Shown here piece by piece: positions 25,811-32,228 of a DNA stretch of 32,228 nt. Position numbers and translations under genes: made by a program. Position 1 is the first letter of the stretch. Every line of letters begins with the position of its first letter. Below the pieces are notes generated by a model, which saw only the letters and a program-made list of their open reading frames with translations, had not been told where the DNA came from and did no database searches. The DNA is from an uncultured Alphaproteobacteria bacterium (GTDB lineage Bacteria; Pseudomonadota; Alphaproteobacteria; HIMB59; GCA-002718135), in assembly GCA_902622475.1 (NCBI GenBank), contig CACNPW010000011.1, positions 1-32,228 of the forward strand, written 5' to 3'.

Positions 25811-27889
25811 ATGACAAGATCTCATCCTTTAACAAAATATCGAAATATAGGTATCATGGCTCATATTGATGCTGGAAAAACAACTACTACAGAGAGAATA
25901 TTATATTACACTGGAAAATCACATAAAATTGGAGAGGTGCATGATGGTGCTGCAACAATGGATTGGATGGAGCAAGAACAAGAAAGAGGTATAACAATTA
26001 CCTCAGCAGCCACTACTTGTTTTTGGAAAGATCATAGAATAAATATAATTGATACTCCGGGTCACGTAGACTTTACTATTGAAGTAGAGAGATCACTTAA
26101 AGTTTTAGATGGAGCTGTTGCTGTTTTTGATGGTGTTGCTGGTGTTGAACCACAATCTGAAACTGTTTGGAGACAGGCAGATAAATATAAGGTTCCAAGG
26201 ATGTGTTTTGTAAATAAACTTGATAGAACTGGTGCAAATTTTTTTATGTGCGTTGATATGATATCAGATCGTTTAGGATCCTATCCTTTAGTAACACAAT
26301 TACCGATCGGAATTGAAAGTAACTTAAAAGGCGTTGTTGATTTAGTTGCAAATAAAGCAATTATTTGGCAAGACGAAAGTTTAGGAGCGAAGTTTGATGT
26401 TGTAGATATTCCGGATGATCTTAAAGATCAATCTGCTGAATATAGACTAAAATTAATTGAAAAGGCTGTTGAAGAAGATGACTCAATTATGGAAAAATAT
26501 CTAGAAGGAAATGAGCCATCTGTTGAAGAATTAAAATTATGTATAAGAAAAGGAACATTAAATAGTTCATTTGTTCCAGTTTTAACTGGATCAGCCTTTA
26601 AAAATAAAGGTGTTCAACCTCTTTTGGACGCAGTAATTGATTACATGCCATCTCCTACGGATGTTGCAAGTGTTAAAGGTGTTGATGTAAGTGATGATTC
26701 AAAAGAATTAGTCCGTAAATGTGAAGACAGTGAACCTTTCAGTGCTTTAGCTTTTAAAATAATGACAGATCCGTTTGTAGGCAGTTTGACATTTGCTAGA
26801 GTATATTCGGGATCAATTAATACCAAAGATAGTGTTTTAAATTCTAATTCTGGAAAAAAAGAAAATATAGGTAGAATGTTATTAATGCATGCAAATAATA
26901 GAGAAGAAATAAAAACTGCGAACGCAGGTGATATTGTTGCTCTAGTTGGTTTAAAAGATGTGACAACTGGTGAAACTTTATGTGCATCCGATAATCCAAT
27001 AGTTTTAGAAAAAATGGACTTCCCTGATCCTGTAATTGAGGTAGCCGTTGAACCAAAAACTAAAGTTGATCATGAAAAAATGGGTCAGGCATTAGGAAGA
27101 TTAGCTCAAGAAGACCCAAGTTTTAGAGTAACAACTGATCATGAAAGTGGACAAACAATAATCAAAGGCATGGGAGAACTTCATTTAGAAATTCTAGTTG
27201 ATAGAATGAAAAGAGAGTTTAAAGTTGAAGCAAATGTTGGAGCCCCACAAGTTGCCTATCGAGAAACAATATCAAATTCATATGATGTTGACTATACGCA
27301 TAAAAAACAATCTGGTGGCGCTGGTCAATTTGCTAGAGTAAAAATAAAGTTTGAACCTGGCAAACCCGGAAGTGGTTATGAATTTATAAATCAAATTAAA
27401 GGTGGGAATATACCTACAGAACATATACCTGGGGTTGAAAAAGGTCTAAAAGCTCAACAACAAACGGGTGTTATAGCAGGATTTCCATGTATAGACTTTA
27501 AGGCAACCCTTTATGATGGTGCTTATCATGATGTTGATTCATCTGTTCTTGCATTTGAAATTGCATCAAGAGCAGCTTTCAGAGAAGGTATTGCTAAAGC
27601 AAATCCAGTATTGCTTGAGCCGATGATGAAAGTGGAAGTTGTTACACCTGAAGAGTATATGGGTGACGTAATTGGAGATCTGAATAGTAGAAGAGGTCAA
27701 GTTCAGGAGATGTCCACCAGGGGTAATGCTAATGTGGTAGATGCTATGGTTCCGCTTGCTAATATGTTTGGTTATGTAAATAACCTTAGATCATTATCAC
27801 AAGGTAGGGCCAATTACACAATGCAATTTGACCATTATGAAGAAGTACCTTCAAATGTTGCAGAAGAAGTAAAGGCAAAGTTAGCATAA
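25811..27889 (+). CDS. fusA: Translation elongation factor G
   Basis: 692 residues from ATG 25811. G1 AHIDAGKT at 17-24, G3 DTPGH at 81-85, G4 NKLD at 135-138; domains II-V follow to full length. EF-G drives translocation and, with RRF, recycling. I chose ATG 25811 because the protein then begins [14 protein letters not shown], the standard EF-G start, with AGGTGG (25797-25802) 8 bases ahead; a GTG at 25799 would overlap rpsG. The stop overlaps the rpsJ start (TAATG). No tuf follows, unlike the usual str operon. Confidence 0.98.
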   Translation: MTRSHPLTKYRNIGIMAHIDAGKTTTTERILYYTGKSHKIGEVHDGAATMDWMEQEQERGITITSAATTCFWKDHRINIIDTPGHVDFTIEVERSLKVLDGAVAVFDGVAGVEPQSETVWRQADKYKVPRMCFVNKLDRTGANFFMCVDMISDRLGSYPLVTQLPIGIESNLKGVVDLVANKAIIWQDESLGAKFDVVDIPDDLKDQSAEYRLKLIEKAVEEDDSIMEKYLEGNEPSVEELKLCIRKGTLNSSFVPVLTGSAFKNKGVQPLLDAVIDYMPSPTDVASVKGVDVSDDSKELVRKCEDSEPFSALAFKIMTDPFVGSLTFARVYSGSINTKDSVLNSNSGKKENIGRMLLMHANNREEIKTANAGDIVALVGLKDVTTGETLCASDNPIVLEKMDFPDPVIEVAVEPKTKVDHEKMGQALGRLAQEDPSFRVTTDHESGQTIIKGMGELHLEILVDRMKREFKVEANVGAPQVAYRETISNSYDVDYTHKKQSGGAGQFARVKIKFEPGKPGSGYEFINQIKGGNIPTEHIPGVEKGLKAQQQTGVIAGFPCIDFKATLYDGAYHDVDSSVLAFEIASRAAFREGIAKANPVLLEPMMKVEVVTPEEYMGDVIGDLNSRRGQVQEMSTRGNANVVDAMVPLANMFGYVNNLRSLSQGRANYTMQFDHYEEVPSNVAEEVKAKLA

Positions 27890-28197
27890 TGGATAATCAA
27901 AACATTAGAATTAGACTAAGGGGCTATGATAACTCTCTACTAGATACAAGTACACAAGACATAATTAACACCGCTAAAAGAACAGGTGCTAAAGTTAAAG
28001 GCCCAATTCCACTACCAACTAGATTTGAGAGATTTACTGTAAATAAATCTCCGCACATAGATAAAAAAAGTAGAGACCAACTAGAAATAAGAACCCATAA
28101 TCGTCTTTTAGATATAATTGATCCAACACCTCAAACTGTTGATGCTTTGATGAAGTTAGACTTATCTGCAGGTGTTGAAGTAGACATAAAAATTTAG
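27889..28197 (+). CDS. rpsJ: 30S ribosomal protein S10 (NusE)
   Basis: 102 residues; 30S head protein that also binds NusB and NusG in antitermination. [14 protein letters not shown] (about 6-19), the extended loop [18 protein letters not shown] (about 40-57) and the VEVDIKI end are typical. Directly coupled to fusA by a 1-base overlap; no separate S10 leader or promoter is visible, so str and S10 operons appear merged. Confidence 0.99.
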   Translation: MDNQNIRIRLRGYDNSLLDTSTQDIINTAKRTGAKVKGPIPLPTRFERFTVNKSPHIDKKSRDQLEIRTHNRLLDIIDPTPQTVDALMKLDLSAGVEVDIKI

Positions 28198-28198
28198 A

Positions 28199-28846
28199 AT
28201 GCTTAGATCAGGTTTAATAGCTACGAAAATTGGTAATAGTTCATACTATCATGACGATGGTAAGAATACTCATGTTACTCTCTTAAAAATTGACGAATGT
28301 GTTGTATCAAATGTTAAGACTTTAGATAAAGACGGTTATAATGCTGTCCAACTAGCCTCAATTGAAACAGGTAAAGATATTTCACATATAAATAAACCAC
28401 AAAGAAAAATTTTTTCTTCAATTAAAATTAAACCAAAAAAAATTATAAAAGAATTTAGAGTTGATACTAATAATATATTAGAAATCGGAACAAAACTAAA
28501 TGTAGATCACTTTAAAATTGATCAATTTGTTGATGCTAGTAGCATATCAATTGGTAAAGGTTTTGCGGGTGTAATGAAAAGACATAATTTTGGAGGACTT
28601 AGAGCGTCGCACGGTGTTTCAATTTCTCACAGATCACATGGGTCTACTGGGCAAAACCAAGATCCAGGAAGAGTGTTTAAAGGCAAAAAAATGGCCGGTA
28701 GAATGGGTAACAAAAAAGTAACTAAACAAAATTTAAAAGTAATTGATATAGATAGTGAGAATAATATTTTAATCGTTAAAGGTTCAGTTCCAGGAAAAAA
28801 AAATTCGATTATCTATCTAAAAGATTCGGTTAAAAAATTATTATGA
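28199..28846 (+). CDS. rplC: 50S ribosomal protein L3
   Basis: 215 residues; early-assembling protein reaching the peptidyltransferase centre. The family core GKGFAGVMKRHNFGG (about 120-134), then HGVSISHRSHGSTGQNQDPGRVFKGKKM, is clear; the central Gln in TGQNQDP is the residue methylated by PrmB in E. coli. One base after rpsJ; overlaps rplD by 4 (ATGA). Confidence 0.98.
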   Translation: MLRSGLIATKIGNSSYYHDDGKNTHVTLLKIDECVVSNVKTLDKDGYNAVQLASIETGKDISHINKPQRKIFSSIKIKPKKIIKEFRVDTNNILEIGTKLNVDHFKIDQFVDASSISIGKGFAGVMKRHNFGGLRASHGVSISHRSHGSTGQNQDPGRVFKGKKMAGRMGNKKVTKQNLKVIDIDSENNILIVKGSVPGKKNSIIYLKDSVKKLL

Positions 28847-29469
28847 AACAATTAGTATTAAATCTAAAAAATAAACCTGTTGGAGATGTTGAACTAGACT
28901 CAGGTATTTTTGGTCTCAAAACTTTTCCAGATTTAATACATCAATATATTAGATATCAAAATGCAAAATCAAGACAAGGCTCTCATAAAACTAAGACCAG
29001 ATCTGAAATCGCCGGACGTAGTAAAAAACCTTTTTCCCAAAAAGGCACAGGTAATGCTAGACAGGGAAGTAATAAACCACCTAATTTTAGAGGTGGAGCA
29101 GTGGCAATGGGACCTCAAAATAGAGATCACTCTTTTAGATTAAATAAAAAAGAAAAAAAACTGGCTTTAAAGTCTGCACTATCTACTAAGTTAAAAGAAG
29201 AAAAAATAGTGATTATCGACACTTTTGAAATTAAAAGTTTTAAAACAAAAGATCTAAACTTAGATTTAAAAGAATTTGATTATAAATCAGCTTTATTTAT
29301 TTATTCAGAAAATGGAATTGATAAAAATTTTAAACTAGCATCTTCAAATATTCCAAAAGTATCAATTTTAAATCAGAAGGGTATAAATGTTAAAGATCTT
29401 ATTACTTTTGATAAAGTTTTTATTGAGAAAAAGTCCATAACAGAAATAACTAATAGGTTGTCACAATGA
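28843..29469 (+). CDS. rplD: 50S ribosomal protein L4
   Basis: 208 residues; lines the exit tunnel through its extended loop, here KTRSEIAGRSKKPFSQKGT followed by GNARQGS (about 49-75). In E. coli L4 represses the S10 operon through a leader hairpin and termination; no such leader is present here, so this control is probably absent or elsewhere. The C-terminal half is notably Lys/Asp/Ile-rich. Overlaps both neighbours by 4 bases (ATGA). Confidence 0.97.
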   Translation: MKQLVLNLKNKPVGDVELDSGIFGLKTFPDLIHQYIRYQNAKSRQGSHKTKTRSEIAGRSKKPFSQKGTGNARQGSNKPPNFRGGAVAMGPQNRDHSFRLNKKEKKLALKSALSTKLKEEKIVIIDTFEIKSFKTKDLNLDLKEFDYKSALFIYSENGIDKNFKLASSNIPKVSILNQKGINVKDLITFDKVFIEKKSITEITNRLSQ

Positions 29470-29780
29470 ATAAAAATTTTAATATCTCAATAGAAAGAGC
29501 TTATGATATCATTAAGAAGCCTATTACCACTGAGAAATCAACAAACTTACAACAATTTAATCAATATTCATTTGTTGTTTCAAAAAATTCTAATTCTCTT
29601 GAAATTAAAAAAGCTGTTGAAATGATCTTTAAGGTTAAAGTTACTAAAGTTAATACTTCAATATTAAGAGGAAAAGGCAAGACTTTTAAGGGACAATATG
29701 GTTTTAGAAAAGACACCAAAAGAGCAATAGTTACACTTAATGAAGGTAATACAATTGACTCATCATTGGAGATTAAATAA
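29466..29780 (+). CDS. rplW: 50S ribosomal protein L23
   Basis: 104 residues; tunnel-exit protein and docking point for trigger factor and [17 protein letters not shown] near 15-28, the [15 protein letters not shown] segment and the [20 protein letters not shown] hairpin are characteristic. Starts in an ATGA overlap with rplD, ends in a TAATG overlap with rplB. Confidence 0.98.
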   Translation: MNKNFNISIERAYDIIKKPITTEKSTNLQQFNQYSFVVSKNSNSLEIKKAVEMIFKVKVTKVNTSILRGKGKTFKGQYGFRKDTKRAIVTLNEGNTIDSSLEIK

Positions 29781-30601
29781 TGCTTATTAAATTTAAACCC
29801 ATCACTCCAGGACTTAGAGGTACAGTTTTAGTTTCTAAAAAAGAACTTTCCAATGAGAAGCCATACAAAACTCTAATAAAAAAAGCTAAGTCAACTGGGG
29901 GTAGAAATAACCAAGGTAGAATTACCTCTAGAAGAATGGGAGGTGGTGTAAAAAGAAAGTATAGATTAATAGATTTTAAGAGATCTAAAACTGATATTAA
30001 TGCTAAAATTATAAGGAACGAATATGATCCAAATAGATCTGCTTTTATTTCATTGGTTAAATACGATGACGGAGAACACAAATACATAATTTCACCAAAA
30101 AATATTAAAGTTGGAGAAGAAATAATATCTGGAGAAAATGTCCCTATTAAAGTAGGAAATTGCTTACCTATAAATAACATTCCAATTGGAACAAATATCC
30201 ATAACATAGAATTAAAACCTGGAGCAGGCGCACAATTAATTAGATCCGCAGGTACGTCTGCCCAAATAGTTTCAAAAGAGCAACCATATGTTCAAATTAA
30301 ACTTATCTCTGGAGAAATTAGACATATTAATAAAAAATGCAAAGCTACCATTGGTGAAGTTTCAAATCCTGATCAAAAAAACATAAAATTAGGCAAAGCT
30401 GGTAGAAAAAGATATCTTGGTTCTAGACCGAAAGTAAGAGGTGTAGTAATGAATCCTGTTGATCATCCTCACGGTGGTGGAGAAGGAAGAACATCAGGAG
30501 GAAGAGATCCAGTTACACCATGGGGTGTTTCTACAAAAGGAAAAAAAACAAGGAATAATAAAAAGACCGACATATTTATTATTAATAGGAAGAAAAAATA
30601 A
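29780..30601 (+). CDS. rplB: 50S ribosomal protein L2
   Basis: 273 residues; subunit association and peptidyltransferase-centre protein. [21 protein letters not shown] in the C-terminal part carries the highly conserved histidine equivalent to E. coli His229. N-terminal [16 protein letters not shown] is also typical. One-base overlaps with rplW and rpsS. A long reverse-strand frame across its first half (29773-30207) is a shadow. Confidence 0.99.
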   Translation: MLIKFKPITPGLRGTVLVSKKELSNEKPYKTLIKKAKSTGGRNNQGRITSRRMGGGVKRKYRLIDFKRSKTDINAKIIRNEYDPNRSAFISLVKYDDGEHKYIISPKNIKVGEEIISGENVPIKVGNCLPINNIPIGTNIHNIELKPGAGAQLIRSAGTSAQIVSKEQPYVQIKLISGEIRHINKKCKATIGEVSNPDQKNIKLGKAGRKRYLGSRPKVRGVVMNPVDHPHGGGEGRTSGGRDPVTPWGVSTKGKKTRNNKKTDIFIINRKKK

Positions 30602-30882
30602 TGACAAGATCAATTTGGAAGGGACCATTCGTTGACAGAACACTTATCAAGAAAGCAGAAAAAATATCAAAGTCTGGAAGGAAAGAAGTTTTGAAAACCT
30701 GGTCCAGAAGATCTACTATTCTTCCTGAGTTTGTAGGAATAACCTTTGGTGTTTATAACGGCCAAAAATTTGTACCAGTAACCGTTAATGAGCAAATGGT
30801 CGGGCACAAACTAGGTGAGTTTTCGCCAACTAGGAGTTTTAAAGGTCATACGGCTGCAGACAAAAAGGCTGAGCAGAAATGA
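30601..30882 (+). CDS. rpsS: 30S ribosomal protein S19
   Basis: 93 residues; forms a complex with S13 in the 30S head near A-site t[15 protein letters not shown] at the N-terminus, [19 protein letters not shown] in the middle and [13 protein letters not shown] near the C-terminus are all family marks. Overlaps rplB by one base and rplV by four. Confidence 0.99.
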   Translation: MTRSIWKGPFVDRTLIKKAEKISKSGRKEVLKTWSRRSTILPEFVGITFGVYNGQKFVPVTVNEQMVGHKLGEFSPTRSFKGHTAADKKAEQK

Positions 30883-31247
30883 ACCAGAGTCTTACAGCAG
30901 TTGCAAAAGATAATATGGTTAGGATAAGTCCAACAAAACTATCCATTTTGGTAAAAAGTATAGTAAACTTGAGTGTTAGCTCAGCAATTCACCAACTTCA
31001 ATTTTCTTCGAAGAGAGTTTCAAGAACTATACTAAAAGTATTGAATGCTGCAGTAGCAAATGCAGAAAATAATAAGCAATTAGACATAGATAAACTTTTT
31101 GTTAAAGAGGTTTTTGTAGGTAAAAGTTTACGAATGAAAAGATGGAGGCCTAGAGCTAAAGGAAGAGCTGCTTCAATAATTAAACCATTTAGTAAAGTAA
31201 CAATAGTTGTTGAAGAAAGATCTGAAATTAAAAAGGAAAAAAAATAA
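30879..31247 (+). CDS. rplV: 50S ribosomal protein L22
   Basis: 122 residues; its beta-hairpin lines the exit tunnel and is where macrolide-resistance changes arise. The hairpin is readable as [19 protein letters not shown] around 86-104, without deletions or duplications. The N-terminus has [15 protein letters not shown]. Overlaps rpsS by 4 bases (ATGA) and rpsC by one (TAATG). Confidence 0.98.
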   Translation: MNQSLTAVAKDNMVRISPTKLSILVKSIVNLSVSSAIHQLQFSSKRVSRTILKVLNAAVANAENNKQLDIDKLFVKEVFVGKSLRMKRWRPRAKGRAASIIKPFSKVTIVVEERSEIKKEKK

Positions 31248-31924
31248 TGGGACAAAAAGTTAATCCTTACGGCATAAGACTTGGTATTAATAAAACATGG
31301 TCATCTAGGTGGTTTTCTAAAAATCAATACACTGAATTATTACATCAAGATTTAAAAATTAAAAACTATGTTGAGAAAAAATTAAAAAACGCAAGTATAT
31401 CTAAGATAAATATTGAAAGGGCAGCAAAAAAACTAAGGGTTTCAATATATAGTTCAAGACCAGGTATAATTATTGGAAAAAAAGGTGCTGATATTGAAAC
31501 TTTAAAAAACGATCTCTCGAAAATGTCTAATCTTGAAGTATTTTTAGATATTAAAGAGGTAAGAAAACCAGAAGTAGAAGCTAAGTTAGTTGCAGAAAAT
31601 ATAGCTTCTCAACTTGAGAAAAGAATTTCTTTCAGAAGAGCAATGAAGAAAGCTGTCCAATCTGCAATGAGATTAGGAGCAAAAGGCGTAAAGGTTGTTT
31701 GTAGTGGACGTTTAGGTGGCGCTGAGATAGCTAGAACAGAAAAATATCATGAGGGAAGTGTACCCTTACACACTTTAAGAGGTGATATTGACTATTCTAC
31801 AGCAGAAGCAGAGACTACTTATGGTATTTGTGGAATTAAGGTTTGGATAAATAAAGGGGAGATATTAAATAAAGACCCATATGCAAGTGAAAAAAAACAA
31901 ATAGATCAAGGGAGTGTTAGATAA
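31247..31924 (+). CDS. rpsC: 30S ribosomal protein S3
   Basis: 225 residues; with S4 and S5 it forms the mRNA entry helicase. [13 protein letters not shown] at the N-terminus; the KH domain has [14 protein letters not shown] at about 71-84; the C-terminal domain has [16 protein letters not shown] and the [13 protein letters not shown] end. Slightly shorter than E. coli (233), as in other alphaproteobacteria. One-base overlap with rplV and with rplP. Confidence 0.98.
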   Translation: MGQKVNPYGIRLGINKTWSSRWFSKNQYTELLHQDLKIKNYVEKKLKNASISKINIERAAKKLRVSIYSSRPGIIIGKKGADIETLKNDLSKMSNLEVFLDIKEVRKPEVEAKLVAENIASQLEKRISFRRAMKKAVQSAMRLGAKGVKVVCSGRLGGAEIARTEKYHEGSVPLHTLRGDIDYSTAEAETTYGICGIKVWINKGEILNKDPYASEKKQIDQGSVR

Positions 31925-32228
31925 TGAATATGTTATCCCCAAAAAAAACAAAATATAGAAAACAGTTTAAAGGAAGAATACACGGTGATTCAAAAGGTAA
32001 CTATTCTCTAAATTATGGAAGCTTTGGACTTAAAGCCATGGAGCCTGAAAGAGTAACTTCTAGACAAATAGAAGCTGCAAGAAAAGCAATTACTAGATAT
32101 TTAAAAAGAGCTGGTAGAATGTGGATTAGAATATTTCCAGATGTACCGGTATCAAAAAAACCTGCAGAAGTTAGAATGGGTAAAGGCAAAGGTTCTATCG
32201 AATATTGGGCTTGTAGAGTTAAACCTGG
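31924..32228 (+). CDS. rplP: 50S ribosomal protein L16 (partial, cut by window end)
   Basis: About the first 101 residues are visible; the rest lies beyond the window. [18 protein letters not shown] and the central [27 protein letters not shown] identify L16, a 5S/23S-binding protein near the A site. Two starts are possible. ATG 31924 overlaps the rpsC stop (TAATG) and has GGAG (31911-31914) 9 bases ahead. ATG 31930 would give the canonical MLxPK start. I annotate 31924 because of the ribosome-binding site. Confidence 0.95.
   Translation, partial: MNMLSPKKTKYRKQFKGRIHGDSKGNYSLNYGSFGLKAMEPERVTSRQIEAARKAITRYLKRAGRMWIRIFPDVPVSKKPAEVRMGKGKGSIEYWACRVKP

Noticed and set aside
29773..30207. 144-codon reverse-strand frame opposite rplB, hydrophobic.
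   Set aside because: Complement of the conserved L2 coding sequence; no independent evidence for a gene.

Overview
The window is AT-rich (about two thirds A+T by eye) and very densely coded: no stretch over 300 bases lacks a gene, many neighbouring genes overlap by 1 to 14 bases, and the proteins look alphaproteobacterial. The gene order tRNA-Tyr, tRNA-Gly, tuf, tRNA-Trp, secE, nusG, rplKAJL, rpoBC, rpsL, rpsG, fusA, rpsJ and onward, with Lys/Asn/Ile-rich proteins, suggests a streamlined marine alphaproteobacterium of the SAR11 / AEGEAN-169 / HIMB59 kind. That placement is an inference; the sequence alone does not fix the lineage.

Region 1 (about 65-10876) is a formate-oxidation locus. On the minus strand fdhD, mobA, a YeiH-family transporter and a TauE/SafE-family transporter follow one another. 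On the plus strand a TupB-type oxyanion permease, mobB and moeA form a tight operon. A TusA-like protein is encoded on the minus strand, tail-to-tail with moeA. Starting 40 bp upstream of tusA and on the plus strand are a fused NuoE+NuoF-like beta subunit, the molybdopterin alpha subunit of an NAD-dependent formate dehydrogenase, and a 40-residue lipoprotein. Together they cover metal uptake, insertion of Mo or W into molybdopterin (MoeA), nucleotide attachment (MobA, with MobB as accessory), sulfuration (FdhD) and the enzyme that uses the cofactor. The two-subunit layout resembles the tungsten FDH1 of Methylobacterium extorquens. The general Moco genes moaA-E are not in the window.

Region 2 (about 10928-16083) holds tRNA-Thr, rlmB (minus strand), tRNA-Tyr, tRNA-Gly, tuf, tRNA-Trp, secE, nusG, rplK, rplA, a structured L10 leader, and rplJ. 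It resembles the E. coli thrU-tyrU-glyT-thrT-tufB plus secE-nusG region, with rlmB lying inside it.

Region 3 (16102-32228) is rplL, rpoB and rpoC, then the str operon (rpsL, rpsG, fusA, with no tuf after fusA) running straight into the S10 operon (rpsJ, rplC, rplD, rplW, rplB, rpsS, rplV, rpsC, and rplP cut by the window edge). Eight successive junctions from fusA to rplP overlap by 1 or 4 bases, except rpsJ-rplC, which has a single spacer base.

I did not find a clearly undescribed system. The points most worth a second look are the formate dehydrogenase locus (lone TupB permease, FdhD lacking the second Cys of CxxC, linked sulfur-oxyanion transporters and TusA, very short divergent promoters), an unusual tRNA-Thr, and the RNA structures around rplJ and rplL.
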